Source: Yersinia enterocolitica (GTDB lineage Bacteria > Pseudomonadota > Gammaproteobacteria > Enterobacterales > Enterobacteriaceae). Taken from it: a DNA stretch of 64,000 nt. Position 1 is the first letter of the stretch. Every line of letters begins with the position of its first letter. Of the stretch, positions 1 through 8,523 are shown piece by piece. The stretch lies in assembly GCA_002082245.2 (NCBI GenBank), contig NBTC02000002.1:4402001-4466000 (forward strand), given 5' to 3'. The position numbers and the translations under genes were made by a program. Below the pieces are notes generated by a model that saw only the letters and a list, made by a program, of their open reading frames with translations, had not been told where the DNA came from and made no database searches.

Positions 1-1
1 A

Positions 2-400
2 TTAACGGGTGAGCATGGATTAAAAGTACCGGCAGATCTGGCTAATCATACGTTGTTGCATGATACTTCCCGCCGGGATTGGATGGCCTATACCCGTCAA
101 CTGGGTGTTCCTCAAATTAATGTGCAACAAGGTCCGATATTCAGCCATAGTGCGATGGTGGTTCAGGCTGCCGTTCACGGCCAAGGTATTGCGTTAGTGA
201 ATAACGTCATGGCTCAGGCAGAGATTGAAGCAGGGCGCTTGGTGTGCCCGTTTAATGATGTTTTGGTGAGTAAAAATGCTTTTTATCTGGTTTGTCATGA
301 CAGTCAGGCAGAACTAGGTAAAATAGCCGCCTTTCGTCAGTGGATATTGGCAAGAGCTGCCAGCGAGCAAGAAAAGTTACGCTTTCGCTATGAGAACTGA
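2..400 (+). CDS. gcvA: GcvA, glycine-cleavage LysR regulator (3' part only)
   Basis: This is the C-terminal part of GcvA, the LysR-type regulator that controls the glycine-cleavage operon gcvTHP. The frame is open from base 2, so the N-terminal helix-turn-helix lies left of the window. About 132 residues of the effector-binding domain remain, starting LTGEHGLKVPADL and ending with TGA at 398-400. The stretch HSAMVVQAAVHGQGIALV is typical of the second half of a LysR effector domain, and the sequence resembles E. coli GcvA closely. The following ygdD and rlmM genes are also the E. coli neighbours, which supports the name. Confidence 0.93.
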   Translation, partial: LTGEHGLKVPADLANHTLLHDTSRRDWMAYTRQLGVPQINVQQGPIFSHSAMVVQAAVHGQGIALVNNVMAQAEIEAGRLVCPFNDVLVSKNAFYLVCHDSQAELGKIAAFRQWILARAASEQEKLRFRYEN

Positions 401-489
401 TTAATCACCCTATTCTGCGTAGTAATGACAACCCATTCACGATGGTAACCCGCTACGATAAAATGGGCTATTGTCGGGCGATATAACGA

Positions 490-549
490 TATACCCACGT
501 CATTGGAATCGCAGCTAGCACTTCTGCAATGTCGAGTACGAAGGGTATA
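490..549. repeat. Short ERIC element (internal deletion form)
   Basis: The ends are TATACCC (490-496) and GGGTATA (543-549), the inverted termini of enterobacterial ERIC repeats, and the flanking bases resemble ERIC ends. The central part of the usual 127-bp element is missing, leaving about 60 bp. It sits in the gcvA-ygdD spacer just upstream of the ygdD start. Confidence 0.6.
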
Positions 550-576
550 ACTCTATCTAATTTAAGGTTAATGACG

Positions 577-972
577 ATGAATGGTCGTTTAATGCTGATA
601 TTTGCCGCACTGAGCGGTTTTTTCTATGTCGCTTTTGGTGCCTTTGGTGCTCATGTATTGAGCGCCTCACTGGGGCCGAATGAGATGGCCTGGGTTCGTA
701 CTGGGCTGGAGTACCAAGGGTTCCATACGCTGGCGATTCTGGCGTTAGCTGTTGCGATGCAACGGCAAGTAAGTATTTGGTTTTACTGGAGTGGTGCCTT
801 GTTAGCGCTCGGAACGCTACTCTTTAGCGGCAGTTTATATTGCCTGGCTCTATCGCACCTGAAACTGTGGGTATATATCACGCCAATCGGCGGCGTATGT
901 TTTCTGGCGGGATGGATTTTGATGTTGATTGGCGCGCTGCGTCTAAGAAAAAGGGCAGAACGCCATGAATAA
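577..972 (+). CDS. ygdD: YgdD, DUF423 inner-membrane protein
   Basis: A small hydrophobic protein of the DUF423/YgdD family with about four membrane-spanning segments and no known catalytic residues; its function is unknown. The conserved stretches [25 protein letters not shown] and [14 protein letters not shown] are family hallmarks. I chose ATG 577, which gives 131 residues as in E. coli and leaves nine bases after the AAGG at 564-567. ATG 571 is only three bases from it, and ATG 529 would lie inside the short ERIC repeat. The stop overlaps the start of rlmM by 8 bases, so the two are probably co-translated. Confidence 0.88.
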   Translation: MNGRLMLIFAALSGFFYVAFGAFGAHVLSASLGPNEMAWVRTGLEYQGFHTLAILALAVAMQRQVSIWFYWSGALLALGTLLFSGSLYCLALSHLKLWVYITPIGGVCFLAGWILMLIGALRLRKRAERHE

Positions 973-2071
973 TAAAATTGCTTTATATTGCCGCTCTGGC
1001 TTTGAGAAAGAGTGTGCGGCAGAAATTACCGCGAAAGCGGCACAGCTTGAAATCTTTGGTTTCGCTCGAGTAAAAGAAAACAGCGGTTATGTGCTGTTTG
1101 AGTGCTATCAGTTGGAAGATGCCGATCGCTTGATTCGTGAAGTGCCTTTTCGTGAGTTGATTTTTGCCCGCCAGATGATGGTGGTGGGTGAGTTATTAAA
1201 AGATTTGCCGCCGGAAGACCGTGTTTCACCGATTGTGGGGATGTTAGTCGGTGTTATTGAAAAAGCCGGTGAGTTACGTGTTGAAGTTCCTGATACCAAT
1301 GAAAGCAAAGAGTTGCTTAAGTTTTGCCGTAAGTTAACGGTACCTTTACGCAGCGCAATGCGGGAACAAAAAATTCTTTCTGCCCGTGAAAATCCTCATC
1401 GGCCAGTAGTACACGTGTTCTTTATCGCGTCTGGCTGCTGTTATGTTGGCTACTCTTACAGCAATAATAACTCGCCGTTCTATATGGGTATCCCCCGTCT
1501 TAAGTTCCCATCTGACGCACCAAGCCGTTCAACCTTAAAACTGGAAGAAGCTTTTCATGTGTTTATCCCTGCGGATGAATGGGAGGAGCGTTTGGCCAGT
1601 GGTATGCATGCAGTTGATCTAGGTGCTTGCCCCGGTGGTTGGACCTACCAATTAGTGCAGCGCAGCATGATGGTTCAGGCTATTGATAATGGTGCGATGG
1701 CACAAAGCCTGATGGATACCGGACAGGTAACCCATCATCGCGTCGATGGTTTTAAATATGAGCCAACGCGTAGCAATATCTATTGGTTAGTATGCGATAT
1801 GGTAGAAAAGCCGGCTAAAGTGACGCAACTTATCATCAAGTGGTTGGTAAACGGTTGGTGTCGTGAGGCAATTTTCAACTTGAAATTACCGATGAAAAAA
1901 CGTTTTGAAATCGTTTTGGAAAATATGGAAATGATGGATGAACAGTTGAAAGAAAACGGTATCAATGCCCATATTCAAGCTAAACAGCTCTATCATGACC
2001 GTGAAGAAGTGACGGTGCATGTGCGTCGTATTTGGTCCGGTGTTCCGGGGCGTCGGGATGAGCGTCAATAG
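965..2071 (+). CDS. rlmM: RlmM, 23S rRNA 2'-O-methyltransferase (C2498)
   Basis: RlmM methylates the 2'-hydroxyl of C2498 in 23S rRNA before the large subunit is assembled. The 368-residue protein (E. coli 366) has an N-terminal THUMP-like RNA-binding half and a C-terminal Rossmann methyltransferase. The SAM-binding motif [13 protein letters not shown] begins near residue 217, and a conserved lysine follows in NLKLPMKKR. The start overlaps the ygdD stop by 8 bases. A bidirectional hairpin follows the gene and separates it from the convergent xni. Confidence 0.97.
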   Translation: MNNKIALYCRSGFEKECAAEITAKAAQLEIFGFARVKENSGYVLFECYQLEDADRLIREVPFRELIFARQMMVVGELLKDLPPEDRVSPIVGMLVGVIEKAGELRVEVPDTNESKELLKFCRKLTVPLRSAMREQKILSARENPHRPVVHVFFIASGCCYVGYSYSNNNSPFYMGIPRLKFPSDAPSRSTLKLEEAFHVFIPADEWEERLASGMHAVDLGACPGGWTYQLVQRSMMVQAIDNGAMAQSLMDTGQVTHHRVDGFKYEPTRSNIYWLVCDMVEKPAKVTQLIIKWLVNGWCREAIFNLKLPMKKRFEIVLENMEMMDEQLKENGINAHIQAKQLYHDREEVTVHVRRIWSGVPGRRDERQ

Positions 2072-2150
2072 TCATATATATTTGGTACTTGCAGCCGCAG
2101 TGGTTTAGCGGTGGCTCCAATTACTGGAATATGAGTATCGTGTTATCCGC

Positions 2151-2175
2151 AAGGGGCCGTTTGGCCCCTTAATTT
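2151..2175. terminator. Bidirectional terminator between rlmM and xni
   Basis: AAGGGGCC (2151-2158), loop GTTT, then GGCCCCTT (2163-2170), followed by AATTTTAAGG. It lies between the convergent rlmM and xni genes and can serve both. Confidence 0.75.
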
Positions 2176-2927
2176 TAAGGTAACCTAAGTTGTTGCAAAT
2201 TACCGCTTAATGTCAAATCGGTTTTCAGTGTAGCGATTTGCTTACAGATAAATGCCATATCTTGGTGTTGCTGCAATTTCTTCCGCCATTTCTCCGGCAC
2301 TGATTCCAGATCTTGATAAAGCACTTCAAGGTTGCTGGCATGCTGCAATAGCAGTGCGGCAGTTTTGGCACCTATCCCCGCGACGCCTGGAATTTTGCTG
2401 CTGCTGATGCCCGCAAGCCCCCAATAGTCAGGCAGTTGGTGTGGCAATACACCAAACTCTTGTTTTACAAATGGCATATCCAGCCAGCGTTTTTGGAAGT
2501 AATCGCGAATCTGTACATTTGGCGCTAACAGTTGGCAGTAACCTTTGTCGGTGGAAACGATCGTCACTTGATGGCCGGCTCCACCAATTTTGGTCGCCAA
2601 AGTTGCCGCCAGATCATCGGCTTCATTGCCAGGAGAATGCCAGCAAGCGACCCCGAGTGAACTAAACGCCTCACGGATCTGCGGCATTTCTTGTTGCAGG
2701 TTGTCCGGCATCGGTGAGCGGCCAGCTTTGTAATCAGGCAAGCATTGATGACGCCAACTATCGGAACGATCATCCTCATCAAACACGGCGACAGCGTGGG
2801 TGGGTAAACTATGTGAAATAAGCTGTTGCAACGCATGCTGGCAGGCATTAATGCAAGGTGAACCTTGTACTGCATGGATGCGACGAATCAGATTAAGTGC
2901 ATCAACGATAAGAAGATGGATTTGCAT
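2175..2927 (-). CDS. xni: Xni, flap endonuclease (ExoIX)
   Basis: Xni is a stand-alone relative of the 5'-3' exonuclease domain of DNA polymerase I, with flap-endonuclease activity on branched DNA. The 250-residue protein shows the acidic active-site stretches [10 protein letters not shown] (near residue 7), [14 protein letters not shown] and [12 protein letters not shown]. These are followed by the helix-three-turn-helix DNA-binding segment [11 protein letters not shown] near residue 185. E. coli Xni is of the same length and carries the same motifs. The gene is read alone on the minus strand, convergent with rlmM. Confidence 0.94.
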   Translation of the reverse strand: MQIHLLIVDALNLIRRIHAVQGSPCINACQHALQQLISHSLPTHAVAVFDEDDRSDSWRHQCLPDYKAGRSPMPDNLQQEMPQIREAFSSLGVACWHSPGNEADDLAATLATKIGGAGHQVTIVSTDKGYCQLLAPNVQIRDYFQKRWLDMPFVKQEFGVLPHQLPDYWGLAGISSSKIPGVAGIGAKTAALLLQHASNLEVLYQDLESVPEKWRKKLQQHQDMAFICKQIATLKTDLTLSGNLQQLRLP

Positions 2928-3020
2928 AGCCTGTCTTATATAGTCATTAAGCCAGATTAATGTCGGGCAGCCACACGACTAAGTGCTGGCGCTGCCCGGT
3001 GAGGTATTACTATTTAAGGC

Positions 3021-4385
3021 TTAGCTGCAAATTTCGTAGCAAGGGGTATAAGCAGTGCCAGGCAGTTTCATTCGATGCTGTGCAATAAATCCTTGCAGTA
3101 AGCTATCCATTTGTTTCATCAATTGTGGATCGCCATGCAATTTATAAGGCCCATAGGCTTCGATGGCATGAATTCCCACTTCTTTTACGTTACCCGCAAC
3201 GATGCCTGAGAATGCACGGCGTAGTGCCGCAGCCAGTTCTTCAGGGGGCTGGTTATGAGACAGATTGAGATTCGCCATATTTTCATGACTCGGTTCAAAC
3301 GGATGCTGTAAATCTGGCTTGATACGGATAGACCAGTTGAAGCTATAAGCATCCCCCGTATTACGGCGGTTTTCTTTCACCAGTGGCATCGCTTTCTTCA
3401 TTTGACGGGCGACTTCAGCCGGGTCATCGATAATTATCTTGTAGTATTTGCGCGCGCCATCACCCAGAGTGTTCATGATGAACTCATCCACCACTCGGAA
3501 ATAATCCGCGCTCTCTTTTGGCCCGGTTAAGATAAGTGGCAGTACCTGCTCACTGTTCTCTGGATCCATTAATATGCCTAGCAGATAGAGCAACTCTTCC
3601 GCTGTCCCTACGCCACCTGGGAAAATAATGATGCCATGCGCGATGCGGACGAACGCTTCAAGCCGTTTCTCAATATCCGGCATGATAATCAATTCATTGA
3701 CCAGCGGATTAGGTGGCTCTGCTGCAATGATGGAAGGCTCAGTCATACCAATAAAACGGCCATTTCTGTAACGTTGTTGGGCATGGCCAACGGCGGCACC
3801 CTTCATCGGTGCTTCCATCGCTCCTGGCCCACAGCCAGTGCAAATATTTAACTCTCGTAAACCCAGTTGGCTCCCCACTTTACGGGCATACAAGTATTCA
3901 GTTTCATTGATTGAATGGCCGCCCCAGCACACAATCATATTGGGGTCTTCATCAAGATGGAGGGCTCGGGCATTACGTAAAATAGAAAAGACCAGATTGG
4001 TCAAATGGCTGGAGCTTTCCATATCGAGATGTTGAAAACGCCCAGCGCTAACAATTTGACCATTCACAAACAAAATATCGCGTAACACCGCAAACAGATT
4101 TGCCTGTAATGAACGAATAATTTTGCCATCAACAAAAGCATGTTCTGGTGGATTTACCAGTTCGAGTTTTACACCTCGTTCACGGCGCAATACATTGATA
4201 TCAAAAGTTTCATAACGCGATAAAAGCTCTTTGCTGTTATCGGTTAGGCTGCCTGAATTGAGAACTGCCAAGGAGCAGTTACGGAATAAACGGTACAGAT
4301 CACTGCTGGCTGTACGTTTGAGCATATCCACTTCGAGCTGTGATAACAGATCCATTGAGCCGAGTGGGCTGACATGTGTAATCAA
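3021..4385 (-). CDS. ppnN: PpnN, nucleotide 5'-monophosphate nucleosidase
   Basis: PpnN (YgdH) cleaves nucleoside monophosphates to base and ribose 5-phosphate and in E. coli is controlled by (p)ppGpp. The LOG-family signature [16 protein letters not shown] lies near residue 255. The motif [15 protein letters not shown] precedes it, and the N- and C-terminal flanks are typical of the long enterobacterial form. I chose TTG at 4385-4383, preceded by AGGAG (4395-4391). It gives 454 residues, the E. coli length, and the conserved start [11 protein letters not shown]. The longer in-frame ATG at 4478 would place the N-terminus within a short ERIC repeat. Confidence 0.94.
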   Translation of the reverse strand: MITHVSPLGSMDLLSQLEVDMLKRTASSDLYRLFRNCSLAVLNSGSLTDNSKELLSRYETFDINVLRRERGVKLELVNPPEHAFVDGKIIRSLQANLFAVLRDILFVNGQIVSAGRFQHLDMESSSHLTNLVFSILRNARALHLDEDPNMIVCWGGHSINETEYLYARKVGSQLGLRELNICTGCGPGAMEAPMKGAAVGHAQQRYRNGRFIGMTEPSIIAAEPPNPLVNELIIMPDIEKRLEAFVRIAHGIIIFPGGVGTAEELLYLLGILMDPENSEQVLPLILTGPKESADYFRVVDEFIMNTLGDGARKYYKIIIDDPAEVARQMKKAMPLVKENRRNTGDAYSFNWSIRIKPDLQHPFEPSHENMANLNLSHNQPPEELAAALRRAFSGIVAGNVKEVGIHAIEAYGPYKLHGDPQLMKQMDSLLQGFIAQHRMKLPGTAYTPCYEICS

Positions 4386-4424
4386 AGTTACTCCTTTACA
4401 CCCCAGAGGGTGGTAGTGTCCGTG

Positions 4425-4492
4425 TATACCCTTCGTACTTAACGTTGCTGGGTGTTGGCTGCCTACCAGCAACACCAATTACTTTGGGTATA
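4425..4492. repeat. Short ERIC element (internal deletion form)
   Basis: TATACCC (4425-4431) and GGGTATA (4486-4492) bound about 68 bp with ERIC-like ends (CTTCGTACTT on the left; AATTACTTT on the right). Inside is an imperfect palindrome (GTTGCTGGGTGTTGG / CCAGCAACACC). It lies about 40 bases upstream of the ppnN start, so it is likely in the ppnN leader or promoter region. Confidence 0.7.
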
Positions 4493-4649
4493 TCAGAATG
4501 CTGCTTTCTATTTTGCCGTGGAATATCATAGAGATATTTAAGTATCTATCCCTGATTTCTCTACTGAAAAATAGCGTGAAGATACGGTAATTAACCTTAA
4601 CGTTGTCCCTCGGTTTTTGCCAATACTAACGTGCGTTGTGTTTAAATGT

Positions 4650-4665
4650 TGCGTACATGTACGCA
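4650..4665. repeat. Perfect 16-bp palindrome downstream of queF
   Basis: TGCGTACATGTACGCA is its own reverse complement and lies 5 bases beyond the queF stop, in the region upstream of ppnN. There is no long T-run after it on the minus strand, so it is not a typical intrinsic terminator. A protein-binding site is one possibility; I know of no assigned regulator. Confidence 0.5.
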
Positions 4666-4670
4666 TATAT

Positions 4671-5516
4671 TTATTGCCGGGCCATACGGCCAGTTGATGG
4701 AACAAAATCAGTATTGGAGCGCCAAGGGTTGATATCCAGTCCGCCACGGCGGGTATAACGAGCATAGACCGACAGTGTTTCAGGCTGACAAAAACGCATT
4801 ATGTCGTTGAAGATACGCTCTACACACTGTTCGTGAAATTCATTATGGTGCCGGAAAGAGACCAGATAGCGTAGCAGTGCCTCTCGGTTAATCTGTGGGC
4901 CACTGTAGCTGATTTGTACTGATCCCCAATCTGGCTGGTGGGTAATCAGGCAGTTGGATTTGAGCAGATGGCTAACCAGGCTCTCTTCTACTCTGTTGGC
5001 CGTGGTAGCCCCTTGCAGATAATCGGCGCTAAATTCATAGCTATTGATACGAATATCCTGTTGGTCGAGACATTCGCCCGAGAAATCGGCAATGGGTTGA
5101 TGTGTTATTTCATTGAGTTGATATAGCGTGACACTGACATCACCTTGAGCGCAGGCCGCCAAATCGCGTTGCAATGTGGCGCGAACACTTTCCCAATCAG
5201 CAAACACGGTTTGGTTAAAACTGTTGAGATAGAGTTTAAAGCTTTTGGATTCAATCAGATTAGTACTATCCGCATTCAGGCTGATTTCACCCACGGCAAC
5301 TTGTGGCAGGCCATTACTGTTTAGCCAAGACAATTCATAGAGCGTCCAGATATCTGCACCATGAAAGGGCAGGTTATCTGGATATAAACCGAGAGGTTCA
5401 CGGTTCATGCTGCGTGGCACAGCTTGCAACAAGGTGACGTCATAGTGATCGCGATAAGCGGTTGGTTTGCCCAGCGTCAGTTCCGCCAGAGCCTTATGGT
5501 CTTGATATGAAGACAT
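4671..5516 (-). CDS. queF: QueF, NADPH-dependent preQ0 reductase
   Basis: QueF reduces 7-cyano-7-deazaguanine (preQ0) to preQ1 in queuosine tRNA modification. The 281-residue length fits the long type II enzyme, in which two T-fold halves are fused. The nucleophilic cysteine and the proton-donor aspartate are seen in [15 protein letters not shown], at about residues 189 and 196. The NADPH/preQ0-binding motif [15 protein letters not shown] lies in the N-terminal half, and [11 protein letters not shown] is also conserved. The gene is divergent from syd, with a 15-bp perfect inverted repeat between them. Confidence 0.96.
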   Translation of the reverse strand: MSSYQDHKALAELTLGKPTAYRDHYDVTLLQAVPRSMNREPLGLYPDNLPFHGADIWTLYELSWLNSNGLPQVAVGEISLNADSTNLIESKSFKLYLNSFNQTVFADWESVRATLQRDLAACAQGDVSVTLYQLNEITHQPIADFSGECLDQQDIRINSYEFSADYLQGATTANRVEESLVSHLLKSNCLITHQPDWGSVQISYSGPQINREALLRYLVSFRHHNEFHEQCVERIFNDIMRFCQPETLSVYARYTRRGGLDINPWRSNTDFVPSTGRMARQ

Positions 5517-5578
5517 GCTGTTCCCATGATGAGAGAAAGGTACAATAGCTTTAGTTTATCAATTTATGCCGCGTTTAA

Positions 5579-5615
5579 CTGCATTTCTGAGTGGGGGTAA
5601 CACTCAGAAATGCAG
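5579..5615. repeat. Perfect 15-bp inverted repeat between queF and syd
   Basis: CTGCATTTCTGAGTG (5579-5593) and CACTCAGAAATGCAG (5601-5615) are exact reverse complements around a 7-base loop. The site lies between the divergent starts of queF (5516) and syd (5646), ending 30 bases before the syd ATG. No T-run follows. It could form an RNA hairpin in the syd leader or be a regulator site. Confidence 0.7.
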
Positions 5616-5645
5616 CGCAAGCCGCCGCGATACTGAGAATCGAGA

Positions 5646-6197
5646 ATGGACCAGAATGTTTCAACGGCACTGAATAGCTTTACCCAACGTTATATCAATC
5701 TATGGCAGCAGCAGACCGGGCATCTGCCCGCCAGTGAAGAACTTTATGGTGTTCCTTCACCTTGCATCGTGGAAACTCAGGACAGCCAGGTATTTTGGTT
5801 GCCACAGCCAGCGGTTGCCGATGCCACATTGGCTAATATTGAACGGGCGTTGGAGATTCAGCTTCACCCGGATATTCATGCGTTTTACACCTGCCAATAT
5901 GCTGGCGACATGATGGCTGATTTAGGTGATCACCGTTTTACGCTGCTACAAGTGTGGAGCGAAGATGATTTTATCCGTTTACAGGAGAATCTAATTGGTC
6001 ATCTGGTCACGCAAAAAAGGCTGAAACTCTCGCCAACGCTGTTTTTAGCAACCACCGAGTCAGAGATGACAATGGCTTCATTGTGCAATGTCACAGGTAA
6101 TGTGGTGTTAGAGCAATTTGGTAGTAGTAAGCGCACCCTGCTGGCATCGACTCTCATACATTTTCTTGATGCATTGCGTCCAGTATTACCTGAATAA
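5646..6197 (+). CDS. syd: Syd, SecY-interacting protein
   Basis: Syd is a peripheral cytoplasmic-side protein that binds SecY and interferes with abnormal SecYEG complexes. The 183-residue protein (E. coli 181) starts [16 protein letters not shown] and carries the conserved stretches [28 protein letters not shown] and [15 protein letters not shown]. There is no signal peptide. The gene stands alone; the csrB RNA gene follows on the same strand, as around E. coli syd-csrB-yqcC. Confidence 0.94.
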   Translation: MDQNVSTALNSFTQRYINLWQQQTGHLPASEELYGVPSPCIVETQDSQVFWLPQPAVADATLANIERALEIQLHPDIHAFYTCQYAGDMMADLGDHRFTLLQVWSEDDFIRLQENLIGHLVTQKRLKLSPTLFLATTESEMTMASLCNVTGNVVLEQFGSSKRTLLASTLIHFLDALRPVLPE

Positions 6198-6230
6198 GCG
6201 AGTGGTTATTGTTTATTCTAGTCAAGTCGG

Positions 6231-6248
6231 TGTGCGAGATCTCTCACA
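6231..6248. promoter_or_regulatory. UvrY (GacA/SirA)-type inverted repeat upstream of csrB
   Basis: TGTGCGAGATCTCTCACA is a near-perfect 18-bp inverted repeat (one mismatched pair). It closely matches the site recalled from E. coli csrB and csrC promoters, to which the BarA/UvrY response regulator binds (consensus like TGTAAGAGATCTCTTACA). Its centre is about 155 bases before the likely 5' end of csrB, comparable to the far-upstream placement in E. coli. It lies 34 bases beyond the syd stop. Confidence 0.8.
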
Positions 6249-6314
6249 CCGGCTGTGAGACATAACTTCTATTCTTTAACTGTAAAGTTTTTGTGTCAAA
6301 TTTATCTTCAATAA

Positions 6315-6327
6315 AATCATTTTGTTA
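6315..6327 (+). promoter_or_regulatory. Possible IHF site upstream of csrB
   Basis: AATCATTTTGTTA matches the IHF consensus WATCARNNNNTTR at all but one position and lies between the UvrY-type box and the csrB 5' end. IHF is reported to help UvrY activate csrB in E. coli. In this AT-rich spacer a chance match is possible. Confidence 0.35.
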
Positions 6328-6393
6328 TAAACGTTCATTTTTTATATGTAAAAGTATCAGCATCATTATTCTTACAGTGCCTTGCCACCCTTT

Positions 6394-6744
6394 GTCGATT
6401 AAGCGATCCTTCTAATCGCCGGATAGGATCTGGCGGAGAAGGACGGTATCTGGATGCTACCACTTCAGGATGAAGAACACTGGGACTGCTTAGGACGAGT
6501 GAAGGGATGTTTCAGGATGGAACAAAGGACACCTCCAGGATGGAGATTGAGAGCCGGTTCAGGATGAATGGTGGGTTAGGATAACCTCAGGATTAGCATC
6601 GGGATGGTGTAGGACACTGCGACGGATTGCTGGTTAGGATAACCACACGGAAAAGTTTTCATGGATTGAGCAGGGAGCATCACTTTTAGCGGGATAGCTA
6701 TGAAACGAATTGAGGGGTACTGGTAAAACAGTACCCCTTTTTTT
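6394..6744 (+). ncRNA. csrB: CsrB, CsrA-sequestering regulatory RNA
   Basis: CsrB binds many CsrA dimers and so relieves CsrA repression or activation of target mRNAs. Between 6414 and 6710 there are about 25 GGA triplets, many in the CsrA-binding forms CAGGATG, TAGGA and AAGGAC. Several sit in the loops of short hairpins. Segments such as AAAGGACACCTCCAGGATGG and GAGCAGGGAGCA match E. coli csrB. The location between syd and yqcC is also that of E. coli. The 3' end is an intrinsic terminator. The 5' end is set at GTCGATT by analogy with E. coli (GTCGAC) and may be off by 10-20 bases. The length of about 351 nt compares with 369 in E. coli. Confidence 0.93.
6714..6744 (+). terminator. csrB intrinsic terminator
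   Basis: GGGGTACTG (6714-6722), loop GTAAAA, CAGTACCCC (6729-6737), then seven T residues. A textbook Rho-independent terminator that forms the csrB 3' end. Confidence 0.95.
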
Positions 6745-6872
6745 ATGCTTATTTTGCCCAATATCCTTCTGTTGTCTATGGCGTGAGTTTGGGCATCGCC
6801 TTCTTCAATGGTATGCTTGGCCGCCGTTGGACCAGCCCGGCGAATGGCTGTTTTTTGGTTGAGAGCATAATC

Positions 6873-7205
6873 ATGAGTATAGAAAATCAGGTGCGTCAGA
6901 ACTTACGGGATATTGAGCTTGCCATGCGAGCAATTGATCTTTGGCAAGTTGTTCCACCGCCAGCGGCAGCCTTCGAAAGTAATGAGCCTTTCAGTATCGA
7001 TACCATGGATGCCGAGCAGTGGTTGCAATGGGTACTGATTCCCCGAATGTATGCATTGCTGGAATCGAATAACCCACTTCCGACACGTTTCGCCATTACG
7101 CCATACTTTGAAGAGGCATTAAGTGGTGATAGTCGGCCAGATTGCACCATACTGCTGGCACAATTACAGTGTCTCGATGATCTGTTGAATAAAGAAAGTA
7201 ACTAA
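6873..7205 (+). CDS. yqcC: YqcC, DUF446 family protein
   Basis: A small soluble protein of the DUF446/YqcC family, of unknown function, conserved next to truC. The conserved core DTMDAEQWLQWVLIPRMYALL lies near residues 48-68, followed by ITPYFEEALSG. ATG 6873 gives 110 residues, close to E. coli YqcC (109), and has GAGAG upstream. The longer in-frame ATG at 6783 would add 30 unrelated residues. The stop overlaps the truC start by one base, so the pair is translationally coupled. Confidence 0.9.
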   Translation: MSIENQVRQNLRDIELAMRAIDLWQVVPPPAAAFESNEPFSIDTMDAEQWLQWVLIPRMYALLESNNPLPTRFAITPYFEEALSGDSRPDCTILLAQLQCLDDLLNKESN

Positions 7206-7978
7206 TGCTGGAAATAATTTACCAAGATGAATATATAGTTGCGGTGAATAAACCCGCCGGTTGGCTGGTTCACCGTAGTTGGTTGGACAGTAATGAAACC
7301 GTATTTGTGATGCAAACGGTGCGCGACCAGATTGGCCAGCATGTTTATACCGTCCACCGTCTGGATCGCCCAACATCAGGTGTGCTGCTGATGGCGTTAT
7401 CCAGTGATGTTGCCCGTGCTCTTTCGGCGCAGTTTGAACAGCACCAGATTCAGAAAATATACCATGCGGTGGTTCGTGGCTATGTGCTGGAAGGTGGTAC
7501 GGTTGATTACGCGATGAGCGAAGAACTGGATAAAATCGCGGATAAACATTCCAAACAAGATAAAGCACCACAACCGTCAGTTACCCACTATCAGCCTTTG
7601 GCTCAAGTGGAAGTTCCTGTTGCTATTGGGCGCTATGACACATCACGCTTCAGTTTATTGGAGCTGAAACCGGAAACAGGGCGTAAGCATCAGTTACGGC
7701 GACATATGGCACATATACGCCACCCAATTATTGGTGATAGTGCCCACGGTGATTTGCGTCAGAATAGAGGCATTGCCCAACACTTTGATTGCTCACGGCT
7801 CATGTTGCACGCTAGCCATTTACAATTGAATCATCCAGTTACTGGTGAGGTGCTTTCGCTTACGGCGCGTTGGGATGAATCCTGGCAAGGCTTGATGTCA
7901 CACTTTGGCTGGTTGGGTATTACCCCTTATCTTGAAAGGGTTGAGTTTCCGGCGACCGAAGGTCAGGATAGTGAATAA
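7205..7978 (+). CDS. truC: TruC, tRNA pseudouridine-65 synthase
   Basis: TruC isomerises U65 of tRNA-Ile1 and tRNA-Asp to pseudouridine. The catalytic aspartate lies in HRLDRPTSGVLLM near residue 54, the RluA-family signature. The C-terminal LELKPETGRKHQLRRHMAHI and HPIIGDSAHGD are also family motifs. The 257-residue length is close to E. coli (260). There is no S4 domain, which fits TruC rather than RluC/D. It follows yqcC with a one-base overlap and precedes yqcA. Confidence 0.94.
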   Translation: MLEIIYQDEYIVAVNKPAGWLVHRSWLDSNETVFVMQTVRDQIGQHVYTVHRLDRPTSGVLLMALSSDVARALSAQFEQHQIQKIYHAVVRGYVLEGGTVDYAMSEELDKIADKHSKQDKAPQPSVTHYQPLAQVEVPVAIGRYDTSRFSLLELKPETGRKHQLRRHMAHIRHPIIGDSAHGDLRQNRGIAQHFDCSRLMLHASHLQLNHPVTGEVLSLTARWDESWQGLMSHFGWLGITPYLERVEFPATEGQDSE

Positions 7979-8007
7979 TTTTTTCTGGTTAAAAGGGAAT
8001 ATCTTTT

Positions 8008-8457
8008 ATGGCTCAGGTCGGGATTTTTGTCGGCACTGTCTACGGTAATGCGTTGTTAGTGGCGGAAGAAGCTGAAAACATACTGAAAGAGCAGGGGCAT
8101 GAGGTAACACTGTTTGAAGAGGGGACTTTAGAAGCCTGGCAGTATTATCGTCAACATTATGCACTGGTTATCACATCTACTACCGGACAAGGCGACTTCC
8201 CTGACAGCATAGCAGCACTGTTCGTCGCTGTTCGTGATCAGGTAGGGTTTCAGCCAGAGCTACGTTATGGCGTCATTGCACTAGGTGACAGCAGTTATGA
8301 TAATTTCTGCGGCGCAGGGCGAGCATTTGATGAACTGCTGCAAGAGCAAGGGGCGACCCGGATTGGTGAACGACTGGATATTGACGCGATGGAACACCCT
8401 GAGCCAGAAGTGGTTTCAGCGTTGTGGGTAGAAAAATGGGGCCGCTTGCTTAAGTAA
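8008..8457 (+). CDS. yqcA: YqcA, short-chain flavodoxin
   Basis: A flavodoxin-like FMN protein of 149 residues, the same length as E. coli YqcA. The FMN phosphate loop is seen in [15 protein letters not shown] at residues 9-23, with isoalloxazine-contact loops in [11 protein letters not shown] and [14 protein letters not shown]. It resembles MioC and the flavodoxin domain of sulfite reductase; its electron-transfer partner is not known from the sequence. It follows truC after 29 bases and is probably the last gene of yqcC-truC-yqcA. Confidence 0.92.
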   Translation: MAQVGIFVGTVYGNALLVAEEAENILKEQGHEVTLFEEGTLEAWQYYRQHYALVITSTTGQGDFPDSIAALFVAVRDQVGFQPELRYGVIALGDSSYDNFCGAGRAFDELLQEQGATRIGERLDIDAMEHPEPEVVSALWVEKWGRLLK

Positions 8458-8475
8458 CATAGCTTCTGCTCAATG

Positions 8476-8511
8476 ACGTATTGTGGCGTGCAGTGTGCTG
8501 CCACAATACGT
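8476..8511. terminator. Hairpin between convergent yqcA and yaeH
   Basis: ACGTATTGTGGC (8476-8487) and GCCACAATACGT (8500-8511) form a perfect 12-bp stem between two convergent genes. It lacks a clear T-run on either strand, so termination is inferred from position. Confidence 0.55.
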
Positions 8512-8523
8512 GTTCAGCTAGAT

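Noticed and set aside
2962..3002. CGGGCAGC / GCTGCCCG inverted repeat between xni and ppnN
   Set aside because: The 20-base loop and lack of a T-run make a ppnN terminator uncertain.
4538..4765. 75-codon minus-strand frame overlapping the 3' end of queF
   Set aside because: It is an out-of-frame shadow of queF without a ribosome-binding site or family match.
6576..6761. 61-codon minus-strand frame inside csrB
   Set aside because: It is antisense to the csrB RNA and has no supporting start signal.
6783..6872. N-terminal extension of yqcC from an upstream ATG
   Set aside because: The extra 30 residues have no match to the family, and ATG 6873 has a ribosome-binding site and the family length.
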